64,000 bases of DNA from PALSA-505 sp963699015 (GCA_963699015.1 CAVOSX010000002.1:930001-994000); one strand, 5' to 3'; shown: positions 51,368 through 60,718, numbered from the stretch's first letter. Notes: generated by a model not told the origin, from the letters alone. Program-made: numbers and translations.

Positions 51368-52807
51368 TCACACCAGGTACTGGCACAGCTCACGCTCGAG
51401 GAACCGGCCGTGACCGGCGCGGCCGCGGTACTCGCCGGCGTCGATGACCACCTGGCCGCGAGACAGCGTGGTCTCCACCCGCCCGGTGATCTGCATCCCC
51501 TCGTAGGCCGAGTAGTCCACGTTCATGTGGTGCGTGGCCACCGACAGGGTCTGCCTGGCCGACGGGTCGTAGATGACGATGTCGGCGTCGCTGCCCGGCT
51601 GGATCACGCCCTTGCGCGGGTACAGGCCGAACATCCGGGCCGGCGTGGTGGCAGAGATCTCGACCCAGCGCGGCAGCGAGATCTCCCCGGTCGCCACGCC
51701 CTGGTGCAGCAGATCCATCCGGTGCTCCACGCCCGGCATCCCGTTCGGGATCTTGGAGAAGTCGCCCCTGCCTAGTTCCTTCTGCTCGCGGAAGCAGAAC
51801 GGGCAGTGATCGGTGGACACCACCGACAGGTCATTGCGGCGCAGGCCCTGCCACAGCGCCTGCTGGTGCGGCGGCGGGCGCAGCGGCGGCGAGGCCACGT
51901 ACTTGGCCCCCTCGAAGTCCGGCTTGGCCAGGTCATCAAGAGACAGGTACAGGTACTGCGGGCAGGTCTCGGCGAACACGTTCTGCCCGGCGTCCCTGGC
52001 CTCGGTCACCGCGGCAAGCGCCTGGATCGCCGACAGGTGCACGATGTACAGCGGGCAGCGGGCCACCTGGGCCAGGATGATCGCCCGGGAGGTGGCCTCG
52101 CCCTCCAGCTCGGGCGGCCGGGTCAGGCCGTGCTGCACCGGATCGGTCCGGCCGGCGGCCAGCGCCTGGGCAATCAGCTGGTCGATGGCGATGCCGTTCT
52201 CCGCGTGCATCATGACCATCGCCCCGGACCGCGCCGCTTGCTGCATCGCGAGCAGGATCTCGCCGTCGGTGGCGTAGAACACGCCCGGATAGGCCATGAA
52301 CATCTTGAAGCTGTTCACGCCGGCCGCGATGCAGGAGTCCATCTCCTTGAGGGTCGCCTCGTTCACGTCGGAGACGATCATGTGAAAGCCGTAGTCGATG
52401 GCGCAGTTGCCGTCGGCCTTGGCGTGCCACTTGTCCAGCGTGGCGAGCAGCGAAGTGCCCTTGGGCTGCATCGCGAAGTCGATGATCGTGGTGGTGCCGC
52501 CCCAGGCGGCCGCGCGGGTGCCGGTCTCGAAGGTATCGGCCGAGAACGTCCCGCCGAACGGCATCTCCATGTGGGTGTGCGCGTCGATCCCGCCCGGCAG
52601 CAGGTACTTCCCGGTCGCGTCGATGATCCGGTCCGCGGTCACTGCCCCCGCGGTGGCCTGATCGCTGCGATCTGCTTCGCCGCGGAGCCGTTCGGCAGGA
52701 TCGTCCCTCACGGCCACGGCGGCGACCTTCTCGCCATCCACGAGGACGTCAGCGGGCATGGCGCCAGTCGCGGTGACCACCGTGCCGCCGCTGATCAGGA
52801 TGCGCAT
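51368..52807 (-). CDS. hydA: Dihydropyrimidinase (hydantoinase)
   Basis: A 479-aa amidohydrolase that opens the dihydropyrimidine or hydantoin ring. First metal motif GGIDAHTHMEMPFGG (HxH), carboxylated Lys in GVNSFKMFMAYPG, then HAENG, YIVHLS and STDHCPF supplying the further His and Asp ligands. The N-terminus carries a 20-residue insertion (ERLRGEADRSDQATAGAV) compared with typical members. It lies 15 bases after the amidase gene on the same strand, so they share one transcript. Confidence 0.93.
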   Translation of the reverse strand: MRILISGGTVVTATGAMPADVLVDGEKVAAVAVRDDPAERLRGEADRSDQATAGAVTADRIIDATGKYLLPGGIDAHTHMEMPFGGTFSADTFETGTRAAAWGGTTTIIDFAMQPKGTSLLATLDKWHAKADGNCAIDYGFHMIVSDVNEATLKEMDSCIAAGVNSFKMFMAYPGVFYATDGEILLAMQQAARSGAMVMMHAENGIAIDQLIAQALAAGRTDPVQHGLTRPPELEGEATSRAIILAQVARCPLYIVHLSAIQALAAVTEARDAGQNVFAETCPQYLYLSLDDLAKPDFEGAKYVASPPLRPPPHQQALWQGLRRNDLSVVSTDHCPFCFREQKELGRGDFSKIPNGMPGVEHRMDLLHQGVATGEISLPRWVEISATTPARMFGLYPRKGVIQPGSDADIVIYDPSARQTLSVATHHMNVDYSAYEGMQITGRVETTLSRGQVVIDAGEYRGRAGHGRFLERELCQYLV

Positions 52808-52822
52808 GACTGCCTCCCGGGC

Positions 52823-53665
52823 TTACGGCTGGACCAGCTGCTCGTAGCTGTCAGGCCGGCGGTCACGGTAGAACGCCCACTGGTCGCGGACCTCGGCCAG
52901 CAGGCCCATGTCCAGGTCGCGGACGACGACCTCGTCCTCGCGGTCGGAGGCGGCGTCGCCGATGAGCTGGCCGCGCGGGCTGGCGAAGTAGGACTGGCCG
53001 TAGAAGTCGTTGTCGCCGAGCGGCTCCACGCCGACCCGGTTGATCGTGCCGACGAAGTACTCGTTGGCCACCGCGGCGGCGGTCTGCTCGAGCCGCCACA
53101 GGTACTCCGACAGGCCCCGGCTGGTCGCCGACGGGTTGAACACGATGCGGGCGCCGCCGAGCCCGAGCGCGCGCCAGCCCTCGGGGAAGTGCCGCTCGTA
53201 GCAGATGTACACGCCGATCTTGCCCACCGCGGTGTCGAACACCGGGTAGCCGAGGTTGCCCGGCCGGAAGTAGAACTTCTCCCAGAACCCCTTGACCTGG
53301 GGAATGTGGTTCTTGCGGTGCTTGCCCAGGTAACTGCCGTCGGCGTCGATCACCGCCGCGGTGTTGTAGTAGACCCCGGGCTGCTCCTCCTCGTACACCG
53401 GCACGATGAGCACGATGCCGTGCTGCCTGGCCAGTTCCTGCATGAGCCTGGTCGTCGGGCCGTCCGGGACCGCCTCGGTGTAGGTGTAGTAGTCGGCGTC
53501 CTGGACCTGGCAGAAGTACGGCCCGTAGAACAGCTCCTGCAGGCACACCACCTGCGCCCCGGCCGACGCCGCGGCGTTGACGTGATCGACCGCCGCGCTG
53601 ATCATCGATTCCTTGTCACCCGTCCAGCGCTGCTGGACCAGTCCGGCCCGGACAATGTCGGCCAC
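52823..53665 (-). CDS. Nitrilase-superfamily amidohydrolase (beta-ureidopropionase type)
   Basis: A 280-aa carbon-nitrogen hydrolase. Catalytic triad: Glu in CLQELFYGPYF, Lys in LGKHRKNHIPQ, Cys in GVYICYERHFPEG. It is close to N-carbamoyl-beta-alanine and N-carbamoylputrescine amidases. In this operon, removal of the carbamoyl group from the product of dihydropyrimidinase is the natural role. The GTG start (ADIVRAGLVQQRW) follows GGGAGGAGACGGCG. First gene of the three-gene operon; the usual aminotransferase is not adjacent. Confidence 0.9.
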   Translation of the reverse strand: MADIVRAGLVQQRWTGDKESMISAAVDHVNAAASAGAQVVCLQELFYGPYFCQVQDADYYTYTEAVPDGPTTRLMQELARQHGIVLIVPVYEEEQPGVYYNTAAVIDADGSYLGKHRKNHIPQVKGFWEKFYFRPGNLGYPVFDTAVGKIGVYICYERHFPEGWRALGLGGARIVFNPSATSRGLSEYLWRLEQTAAAVANEYFVGTINRVGVEPLGDNDFYGQSYFASPRGQLIGDAASDREDEVVVRDLDMGLLAEVRDQWAFYRDRRPDSYEQLVQP

Positions 53666-53779
53666 CGCCGTCTCCTCCCGCGCCCCGTCGTCATCCACAG
53701 GCAGGCCATGAAGCCTACGCCCGACCCATCTGGCAGGGTAGTCCTCGGCAGGCGGGCAGGCACGGCACGGGAGGCAGCG

Positions 53780-54484
53780 ATGGAACCGATACCGGAGGAC
53801 TGGGACCGGGCAGTGGCCGTGGTCGCACACCCGGATGATCTTGAATACGGGGTGGCGTCGGCGGTCGCGCGGTGGACCGGCCAGGGACGTTCGGTGTCAT
53901 ACCTGATCGTCACCCGCGGCGAGGCCGGCATCGCCGCGATGCCGCCCGACCAGGTCGGGCCGCTGCGCGAGGACGAGGAACGGCGAAGCGCGGCGGTCGT
54001 CGGCGTGCACGAGGTGGACTTCCTCAGCTACCCGGACGGCCTGGTGGAGTACGGCCTGCCGCTGCGGCGGGACCTGGCCGCGGCGCTGCGGCAGCTGCGC
54101 CCCGACGCGGTGTTCACCATGAACTTCGATCTGACCTGGGGCGACACCCCTAACGTCAACCACTCCGATCACCGTGCGGTCGGGCTGGCGGTGCTGGACG
54201 CCTGCCGGGACGCGGCCAACCCGTGGGTGTTTCCAGACGCCGGGCCCGCCTGGACCGGGATCAAGCACCTGTTCGTGGGGGCCAGCAACGACCCGACGCA
54301 CTTTGCCGACGTGACCGCCACGATCGACGCCGGCGTGGCCTCGCTGCGCGAGCACAAGGTGTACATCGAGGGCCTCGGCCGGGACTTCGACCCTGACGAG
54401 TTCCTGCGCAACATGGCCGGCTTCGTGGGGCTGGGCGCGGGCTGCGAGTACGCGGTGGCGTTCCGGCAGTACAACTCCGGCTGA
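53780..54484 (+). CDS. PIG-L family deacetylase
   Basis: A 234-aa zinc-dependent N-acetylglucosaminyl deacetylase-like protein (LmbE fold). Metal motif VVAHPDDLEYG (HPDD, catalytic Asp), later VNHSDHRAVGLAV with the third His. Family members include MshB and Mca of mycothiol metabolism, but this sequence lacks other MshB hallmarks; the substrate is unknown. GGGAGGCAGCG precedes the ATG. It is divergent from the pyrimidine operon and may share its promoter region. Confidence 0.9.
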   Translation: MEPIPEDWDRAVAVVAHPDDLEYGVASAVARWTGQGRSVSYLIVTRGEAGIAAMPPDQVGPLREDEERRSAAVVGVHEVDFLSYPDGLVEYGLPLRRDLAAALRQLRPDAVFTMNFDLTWGDTPNVNHSDHRAVGLAVLDACRDAANPWVFPDAGPAWTGIKHLFVGASNDPTHFADVTATIDAGVASLREHKVYIEGLGRDFDPDEFLRNMAGFVGLGAGCEYAVAFRQYNSG

Positions 54485-54487
54485 CCA

Positions 54488-54545
54488 GGCCCGGCCGCGC
54501 CGCGGCCGGGCGCGCCGCGGCTGGCCGCGGCCGCGCCGGTCCCAG
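54488..54545. terminator. GC-rich self-complementary region between converging genes
   Basis: GGCCGCGCCGCGGCC and CCGCGGCCGCGCC-type blocks can fold into alternative strong stems. It fills the 67 bases between the PIG-L and siderophore-interacting genes, which end toward each other. Confidence 0.45.
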
Positions 54546-54551
54546 CCGTCC

Positions 54552-55340
54552 CTAGCCGTCCCTGGCCGGCTCGCCGTGGCTCGCGTTTGCCTTGCCGCGG
54601 CCCCAGTACGACTTGGGGGAGATCTGCGCGGGCTCGAGCCGGCGCTCCTGGAGCACCTGGCGCAGGGCCAGCACCACGCGCGCCTCACCGAGGAGGTAGG
54701 CGTGCGGCCGGCCGGCCGGGATCGCGACCGCCGACGCCGCCGAGACCAGCGCCTGCGGCTGGCCGGCGGGCCTGCCGCGCCGGTACAGCCAGGTGAGCTG
54801 GACGGGGGCGTGCGGCCGCAGGTCCTGCGCGTCCGCGGGCTCGGGTACCTCGAGGATCACGGTCGCCGTGGTGTCAGGCGGCAGCGACTCGGTCATCGCG
54901 AAGATCGCGGCCAGGCTCGAATCGTCCCCGATGAACAGGTGCCAGTCCGTGTGCGGGGCCGGACTGATCTTGCCGCGGGGGCCGATGCCCTCGACCGTCA
55001 CGCCGGGCGCGGCCGCCCGGATCCAGCGCTCCCCCGGGCCGTCGGAGTGCCGTACCACGTCGAGAGTGAGCAGCCGGCGGCCCCGGTCGACCGCGCGGAT
55101 GGTGTACCTGCGGCGGACAGGGCGGCCATGGTCCTCGTCTACCAGGAGCATCACGTCCTGGCCGGGCAGGTGCTCGAAGCTGGCGAGCTCGGGCGCGGTC
55201 AGCACCACCCGCTGCATATGCGGGGTCATCAGGCGGGACTCGACGACCTCGAGTTTCATCCGCACCGTCCCGGCCAGCGGCCCTGTCAGGGTGCCGAACG
55301 GGTCGCCGGACGCCTGCGCGGGGGGCGGGACGTCAGTCAT
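54552..55340 (-). CDS. Siderophore-interacting protein (ferric-siderophore reductase)
   Basis: A 262-aa FAD/NAD(P)H flavoprotein of the SIP family. The FAD-binding barrel has RRRYTIRAVDRGRRLLTLDVVRH (RxYT). The C-terminal SIP domain has WHLFIGDDSSLAAIFAMTESLP, LTWLYRRGR, PHAYLLGEARVVLALRQVL and the end block SPKSYWGRGKAN. It releases iron from imported siderophores by reduction. No uptake genes or clear iron box adjacent. Confidence 0.92.
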   Translation of the reverse strand: MTDVPPPAQASGDPFGTLTGPLAGTVRMKLEVVESRLMTPHMQRVVLTAPELASFEHLPGQDVMLLVDEDHGRPVRRRYTIRAVDRGRRLLTLDVVRHSDGPGERWIRAAAPGVTVEGIGPRGKISPAPHTDWHLFIGDDSSLAAIFAMTESLPPDTTATVILEVPEPADAQDLRPHAPVQLTWLYRRGRPAGQPQALVSAASAVAIPAGRPHAYLLGEARVVLALRQVLQERRLEPAQISPKSYWGRGKANASHGEPARDG

Positions 55341-55505
55341 GGGCGGTCGGTCCTCTCTCGTGGGCGGGCGTGCAACAGGACGACCTGAGCGAAAGTATCA
55401 GGATGTACATGCGCGGTGACAAAAGCGGGGCATGACAGCAGTCCTCAGGCGTTCAGCGGCCCGCACGACTCCGCTCCCTCACCGACCTGCGCTTATGCTG
55501 ACTTT

Positions 55506-56456
55506 ATGCGCCCGGTATGGAAGGGGACAATCTCGTTCGGCCTGGTGGCCATCCCGGTAAAGCTCTACACGGCCACCGAGGCGCACGACGTGTCCTTCAG
55601 GCAGGTCCACGCGGTCGATGGCGGCCGCATCCGGTACAAGCGGGTGTGCGAGCTCGACGGCCAGGAGGTGCCGTACAGCGACATCGCCAAGGGGTACGAG
55701 CTGCCGGACGGGGAGATGGTGGTCCTGTCCGACGAGGATTTCAGCAACCTGCCGCTCGCCTCGTCCAAGGAGATCGACGTTCTCGAGTTCGTCCCGGCCG
55801 AGCAGATCGACCCGCTGCTCTACAACAAGGCGTACTATGCCGAGCCGGACAAGTCCGCGGTGAAGCCCTACGTGCTGATGCGCGACACGCTGGCCGACAG
55901 CGAGCGGGTGGCCGTGGTGAAGGTCACGCTGCGGTCCAGGGAGGCGCTCGGGGTACTGCGGGCGACCGGCGACGTGCTGGTGGTGCAGACCCTGCTGTGG
56001 CCCGAGGAGGTCCGCAACGCCGAATCCCTGGCGCCGCAGACCGAGGTCACCGTGCGCAAGCAGGAACTCGCGATGGCCAGCAGCTACATCGACTCGCTGG
56101 CCGCGGACTTCGACCCGTCTCAGTACACCGACGAGTACCGGGCCGCGGTCGAGGAACTTGTCGCCGCCAAGGCCGCCGGGCGCGAGGTGACCGCGGTCGA
56201 GCCGAGCAACGGCGGGGGTGGCGAGGTCATCGACCTGGTCGAGGCGCTGCGCGCCAGCGTGCAGCAGGCCAAGGAGAAGCGGGCCGGGCAGGGCCAACGA
56301 TCGCAGCCGGCCAGGAAAAAGGCCGCCGGGGACACCGAGCCTGCGAAGCGGGCCCCGCGCGGCCAGGCCAAGACCGCGCAGTCCGGCCGGTCCGGCACGG
56401 GCAAGGCCGGGGCAGGGAGCGGGACGAGCAGGCGGCGGACCCGCAAGCCCGCGTGA
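55506..56456 (+). CDS. ku: Ku DNA-end-binding protein
   Basis: A 316-aa homodimer-forming ring protein of bacterial non-homologous end joining. MRPVWKGTISFGLVAIPVKLYTATEAHDVSFRQVH is the Ku signature start, with KRVCELDGQEVPYSDIAKGYELPDG and the later KAYYAEPDKSAVKPYVLMRDTL. The C-terminal 65 residues are a Lys/Arg/Gly-rich tail (EKRAGQGQRSQPARKKAAG type), which in some actinobacterial Ku proteins aids DNA threading and LigD recruitment. No ligD in the window. The start is fixed by the MRPVWKG motif. Confidence 0.95.
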   Translation: MRPVWKGTISFGLVAIPVKLYTATEAHDVSFRQVHAVDGGRIRYKRVCELDGQEVPYSDIAKGYELPDGEMVVLSDEDFSNLPLASSKEIDVLEFVPAEQIDPLLYNKAYYAEPDKSAVKPYVLMRDTLADSERVAVVKVTLRSREALGVLRATGDVLVVQTLLWPEEVRNAESLAPQTEVTVRKQELAMASSYIDSLAADFDPSQYTDEYRAAVEELVAAKAAGREVTAVEPSNGGGGEVIDLVEALRASVQQAKEKRAGQGQRSQPARKKAAGDTEPAKRAPRGQAKTAQSGRSGTGKAGAGSGTSRRRTRKPA

Positions 56457-56500
56457 GGTAAGCCTTTTCACCGGCCGGCGGGCGGGTAACATAGGAACGT

Positions 56501-56929
56501 ATGAGCAGTTATTCAGACATGCGCCCGGCCGAGAGCCTCGATGACTGCACGGTCCGCGTCGTCGACCGCGACCGGGTGACCGGCGTCCGCGCCTCGATGC
56601 CGGCCGATGAGCAGGTCGCCGACCTGGCCGACGTGTTCGGGCTGCTCTCCGACCCGGGCCGGCTGCGGGTCCTGGTCGCGCTGCTCGAAGGCGAGATGTG
56701 CGTCTGCGACCTGGCCGCGGCGGCCAGGGCCAGCGAGTCGGCCGTCTCGCACCACCTGCGGCTGCTGCGGGCCCACCGGGTCGTGCAGGCCCGCAGGTCA
56801 GGACGGATGGCGTACTACCGGCTCGCCGACTCGCACGTCCGGATGCTGCTCGATATCGCGCTCACCCACATTGGCCATGCCCCGGCCGCCGCTCACCCCG
56901 AGCGCCCGGCCGCTCAGATCCGCCAGTAA
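56501..56929 (+). CDS. ArsR/SmtB-family zinc-type metal sensor
   Basis: A 142-aa winged-helix repressor: VFGLLSDPGRLRVLVALLEGEMCVCDLAAAARASESAVSHHLRLLRAHRVV. The C-terminal helix carries DSHVRMLLDIALTHIGH, that is DxH-N10-HxxH, exactly the alpha-5 zinc site spacing of CzrA/SmtB. A CVC motif at the DNA-recognition helix could form an extra alpha-3 site. It lies 2 bases upstream of a CDF exporter, so it most likely represses this operon until zinc (or cobalt/nickel) binds. Confidence 0.92.
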   Translation: MSSYSDMRPAESLDDCTVRVVDRDRVTGVRASMPADEQVADLADVFGLLSDPGRLRVLVALLEGEMCVCDLAAAARASESAVSHHLRLLRAHRVVQARRSGRMAYYRLADSHVRMLLDIALTHIGHAPAAAHPERPAAQIRQ

Positions 56930-56931
56930 TC

Positions 56932-58026
56932 ATGATCGTCCCGAACGCGCACGGCCACCGTGGTCACGCAGGGCACGGCCTCGCCGGGGGTCAGCGGCCG
57001 GACGCGGACCCGGCGCCCCGGCGGCCGGACGGCGCCGGCGTCGGCGCACCGGGGACCGGGCCGGCCGCGGCACCCGGGCCGGCGGCCGGCACCGGCGCCC
57101 GGTATCTCGCCGCGGCACTCGCGCTGATCGCTGCGTTCATGGCCGCCGAAGTGACGATCGGCCTGCTGGCGCACTCCCTCGCCCTGATCTCCGATGCGGC
57201 TCACATGCTGACCGATGCCGCGGGGATCGCGCTCGCGCTGACCGCGATGCGGCTGTCCGCGCGGCCGCCCGCCGGCGGGTACACCTACGGGCTGCGCCGC
57301 ACGGAGATCCTGTCGGCCCAGGCGAACGGGATCACGCTGCTGCTGCTCTCGGCGTGGCTGACCTACGAGGCGGTACGCCGCCTGATCTCACCCTCCGCGG
57401 TGGCCGGCGGCGCGGTGCTCGGCACCGCACTGGCCGGCCTCGCGGTCAATGCCCTCGCCGCCGCCCTGACCGCCCGGGCCGACCGGCGCAGCCTCAACGT
57501 AGAGGGCGCGTTCCGGCACATCCTGACCGACGCCTACGCGTTCGGGGCCACCGCGATCGCCGGCCTCGTCGTGATCATCGCCGGCTTCGACCGCGCCGAC
57601 GCCGTCGCTTCCCTGGTCGTGGTCGCGCTGATGGCCAAGGCCGGGATCGGCCTGCTGCGCGAGTCGGGCCGGATCTTCCTGGAGGCGGCGCCGCCGGAAC
57701 TGTCCCCCGATGCCATCGGCCGGGCCATGGCCGCGCGCGAGGGCGTGGTGGAGGTACACGACCTGCACATCTGGCAGATCACCTCCGGGATGCCCGCGGC
57801 GTCCGCGCACGTGCTCGTCGGCCCCGGGCTCGACTGTCACGCCGTCCGCGTCGACCTGGAGCGCCTGCTGGCCGGCACCTACCGGATCAGCCACACCACG
57901 CTGCAGGTCGATCACGCTCCCGATCCGCTGCTCACGATCCGCCGCGATACCCCCGCGCCGCCCGCAGACGCGCACTGCCCGCAGGCGCACGGCCCGGCTC
58001 ACCGTCATCGCGACAGCCGCGAGTGA
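56932..58026 (+). CDS. CDF-family zinc/cation exporter
   Basis: A 364-aa cation diffusion facilitator. A His-rich N-terminus (NAHGHRGHAGHG) is followed by six membrane helices with the two HxxxD metal sites SDAAHMLTDAAG and EGAFRHILTDAYA. The cytoplasmic domain has VHDLHIWQITSGMPAASAHVLV. The C-terminus is again His/Cys-rich (DAHCPQAHGPAHRHRD). HxxxD sites favour zinc. It is co-transcribed with the ArsR-type sensor upstream. Confidence 0.93.
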   Translation: MIVPNAHGHRGHAGHGLAGGQRPDADPAPRRPDGAGVGAPGTGPAAAPGPAAGTGARYLAAALALIAAFMAAEVTIGLLAHSLALISDAAHMLTDAAGIALALTAMRLSARPPAGGYTYGLRRTEILSAQANGITLLLLSAWLTYEAVRRLISPSAVAGGAVLGTALAGLAVNALAAALTARADRRSLNVEGAFRHILTDAYAFGATAIAGLVVIIAGFDRADAVASLVVVALMAKAGIGLLRESGRIFLEAAPPELSPDAIGRAMAAREGVVEVHDLHIWQITSGMPAASAHVLVGPGLDCHAVRVDLERLLAGTYRISHTTLQVDHAPDPLLTIRRDTPAPPADAHCPQAHGPAHRHRDSRE

Positions 58027-58148
58027 GCCGCGCCGGCTGGCCGGCGACCAGCCGTCCGGCGACCGGCCGGCCCGGAGCCGGGACCCCGTCAGCCAAGGGC
58101 ACGGCTATCCCGGTGGCGGCGGGCGGGCCGGACTGGAATCCTAGACCG

Positions 58149-59282
58149 ATGACCAGCGATCTGGACCGGGCCCGGGACCTGCTCAGCCGCTCGCCGATTC
58201 TGGACGGGCACAACGACCTGCCCTGGACGCTGCGCGATATGGTCGCGTCGGACCTGGACCGGGTCGATCTCAGCGCGGGGATTCCCGGCGCGCATACCGA
58301 CCTGCCCCGGCTGCGCGCAGGCGGGGTCGGCGCGCAGTTCTGGTCCGTCTTCGTGCCCTCCAGCCTGCAGGGCGACAGCGCGGTATCGGCCACCCTCGAG
58401 CAGATCGACCTGACCTGCCGGATGGTCGGCCGCTACCCGGACGCGCTGGAGCTCACGCTGACCGCCGACGACGCCGAGCGCGCCATGGCCGCGGGCAAGA
58501 TAGCCTCGCTGCTCGGCGCCGAGGGCGGCCACTCGATCGCGTCCTCGCTGGGCGTGCTGCGCGCGCTGTACGCGCTGGGCGTCCGGTACATGACCCTCAC
58601 CCACAACGACAACGTCCCGTGGGCCGATTCGGCCACCGACGAGCCCGCGGCCGGCGGCCTGACCGGGTTCGGCCGCGAGGTGGTCGCCGAGATGCAGCGC
58701 CTCGGCATGCTCGTCGACCTCTCGCACACCGCTCCCGCGACGATGCGCGACGCGCTGGCCGCCGCCCGCGGGCCGGTCATCTTCTCGCACTCGAGCGCCC
58801 GCGCGATCTGCGATCATCCGCGCAACGTGCCCGACGACGTGCTCGAGACGCTGGCCGCCGGCGGCGGCGTCTGCATGGTCACGTTCGTGCCCGCCTTCGT
58901 GTCCGAGGAATGCCGGCAGTGGGATCTCGAGTTGGTGGATGAGATGCGCGAGCAAGGTCTCGACCCGAAGGATTATTCCGAACGGGCGCGGGCTTCGGCC
59001 GAGCGCGCCGTCACCCACCCACGGCCGAACGCGACGGTCGCCCAGGTCGCGGACCACGTCGAGCACGTGCGCGCGGTGGCCGGCGTGGAACACGTCGGGC
59101 TCGGCGGAGACTTCGACGGGTGCGACCAGCTACCCGTGGGGCTGTCGGACGTGTCCGGCTACCCCGCCCTGTTCGCCGAGCTGCTGCGCCGCGGCTGGAC
59201 CGAGGCCGACTGCGCGCTGCTGGCCAGCGGCAACATCCTGCGGGTGCTGCGGGAAGCAGAGCAGGCCGCCGGGACGGGCTGA
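58149..59282 (+). CDS. Membrane dipeptidase (renal dipeptidase family, M19)
   Basis: A 377-aa binuclear zinc peptidase fold: ILDGHNDLPWTLRDM (HxD), GAEGGHSIASS (bridging Glu), VDLSHTAPATM, FSHSSARAICDHPRNVPDD (His ligands) and HVGLGGDFDGCDQLP. It would cleave dipeptides, including D-residue or beta-lactam-like substrates. There is no signal peptide, so it is cytoplasmic despite the family name. It stands alone 123 bases after the CDF exporter. Confidence 0.92.
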   Translation: MTSDLDRARDLLSRSPILDGHNDLPWTLRDMVASDLDRVDLSAGIPGAHTDLPRLRAGGVGAQFWSVFVPSSLQGDSAVSATLEQIDLTCRMVGRYPDALELTLTADDAERAMAAGKIASLLGAEGGHSIASSLGVLRALYALGVRYMTLTHNDNVPWADSATDEPAAGGLTGFGREVVAEMQRLGMLVDLSHTAPATMRDALAAARGPVIFSHSSARAICDHPRNVPDDVLETLAAGGGVCMVTFVPAFVSEECRQWDLELVDEMREQGLDPKDYSERARASAERAVTHPRPNATVAQVADHVEHVRAVAGVEHVGLGGDFDGCDQLPVGLSDVSGYPALFAELLRRGWTEADCALLASGNILRVLREAEQAAGTG

Positions 59283-59388
59283 GCGCCGCGACGGGCGATA
59301 GGCCCTATTTCCGCGTCGGACCTGCAATCAGCGCGGTGCACCGCGACAATGGAACCCGAGCCTGCCGGCCCCGGCGGCCGGCCAGACG

Positions 59389-59439
59389 TGCGGGGGGAGC
59401 AACCCGCAGCTCCCCCCGCATGCGGGAGCTCCCCCCGCA
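59389..59439. promoter_or_regulatory. One left arm, two alternative right arms: competing hairpins
   Basis: TGCGGGGGGAGC (59389-59400) is complementary to GCTCCCCCCGCA at 59409-59420 and again at 59428-59439. The space between the right arms plus flanks is itself palindromic (CCCGCATGCGGG). Two exclusive 12-bp stems are possible, 59 bases before the PHP gene. Terminator or attenuator-like; no T-run. Confidence 0.6.
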
Positions 59440-59497
59440 CCCAGGCTCGGTCACAGCCTGATGCCCCGCGCGGGATCGGCCGTGATCAGATGACCTC

Positions 59498-60718
59498 ATG
59501 GATCAGATCACGCGGCACTCCGGCCGGTGGACGTTCGAGGACCGGTTCGCTTCCGCTTGGCACTACCTGCCCGTCGAGGTGCCTCCCGGCTGCCGGCAAG
59601 TCAGGGTCGAGCTTGACTATGACCGGACCGCGGCCACCCTGGACCTGGGCTGTCTCGGCGCGGCCGGATTCCGCGGCTGGTCAGGTGGCGCCCGGCGCTC
59701 GTTCGTGATCTCCGCGGACGTGGCCACACCTGGCTACCTGCCTGGCGAGCCGGAACCGGGCACCTGGCACGTCATGATCGGCATCTACCGGCTGCGGCCG
59801 GAGGGGGTCCCCTATCAGCTCACCGCCACCGCGGCTGACTCGGCCGTCGTCGCGGGCCCGGATCTGCGGCCGGCCGCGCCGCCCGCGCCGGCCTCGCGCC
59901 CGGCCGGGCGCGACCTGCCCGCGGCCGCCGGCCGGCGCTGGCTGGCCGGCGACCTGCACGCGCACACGGTCCATTCCGATGGCGCGGTGACCGTGCCCGA
60001 ACTCGCCCGCCTGGCGGTCGAGCACGGGCTTGACTTCCTCGCCGTCACCGACCACAACACGGTCAGCCACCACGCCGAACTCGCCCCCGCGTCGGCCAGG
60101 TACGGGATCACCCTGCTGCCCGGCCAGGAGGTGACCACCGATGCCGGTCACGCGAACGTGCTCGGCGACGTCGGCTGGGTGGACTTCCGCGACACCCCTG
60201 ACGACTGGCTGGCCCATGCCCGGCAGCGGGGCGGGATCATGTCGGTCAACCACCCCATCGCCGGCCACGTCAGCTGGCTGCACGCCATGCGCGAGCGGCC
60301 GCCGCTGGTCGAGGTGTGGCACTGGAGCTGGCTCGACCAGCACTGGACCACGCCGCTGGCGTGGTGGCTGGCCTGGGATCCTGCCGCGATCCCGGTCGGC
60401 GGCAGCGACTGGCACAGCCCAGGGCCGCACGCCTCGCTGGGATCACCGACGACGTGGATCGAGTGCGAGGGAACCGGGCCGGATGCGGTGCTCGACGGCC
60501 TGCGGGCCGGGCGGGTGGCGATCTCCGCCAGACGCGACGGGCCGGTGCTGCTGCGCCGTGACGGCGAACTGGTCGCGGTCGACGCGGACGGGACCATCCT
60601 GACCGGGCCGGACGGACCCTGCGCCCGGATAAGCGGCGCGCTGGCGGCTGTCCCGGCCGCGGACGGCTGCCACAGGCTGTGCGATACGACCGGGGCGACC
60701 CTCGCCCTGACCCCCTGA
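59498..60718 (+). CDS. CehA/McbA-type PHP-domain metallohydrolase
   Basis: A 406-aa protein. The N-terminal beta domain (about 1-140, FEDRFASAWHYLPVEVPPGC) is followed by a PHP hydrolase domain: LAGDLHAHTVHSDGAVT, LAVTDHNTVSHHAEL, LLPGQEVTTDAGHANVLGD, SVNHPIAG and VGGSDWHSPGPHASLG, which provide the His/Asp cluster of a multi-metal site. CehA and McbA hydrolyse carbaryl, but family members are mostly of unknown substrate and may be phosphoesterases. No signal peptide. Confidence 0.88.
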   Translation: MDQITRHSGRWTFEDRFASAWHYLPVEVPPGCRQVRVELDYDRTAATLDLGCLGAAGFRGWSGGARRSFVISADVATPGYLPGEPEPGTWHVMIGIYRLRPEGVPYQLTATAADSAVVAGPDLRPAAPPAPASRPAGRDLPAAAGRRWLAGDLHAHTVHSDGAVTVPELARLAVEHGLDFLAVTDHNTVSHHAELAPASARYGITLLPGQEVTTDAGHANVLGDVGWVDFRDTPDDWLAHARQRGGIMSVNHPIAGHVSWLHAMRERPPLVEVWHWSWLDQHWTTPLAWWLAWDPAAIPVGGSDWHSPGPHASLGSPTTWIECEGTGPDAVLDGLRAGRVAISARRDGPVLLRRDGELVAVDADGTILTGPDGPCARISGALAAVPAADGCHRLCDTTGATLALTP

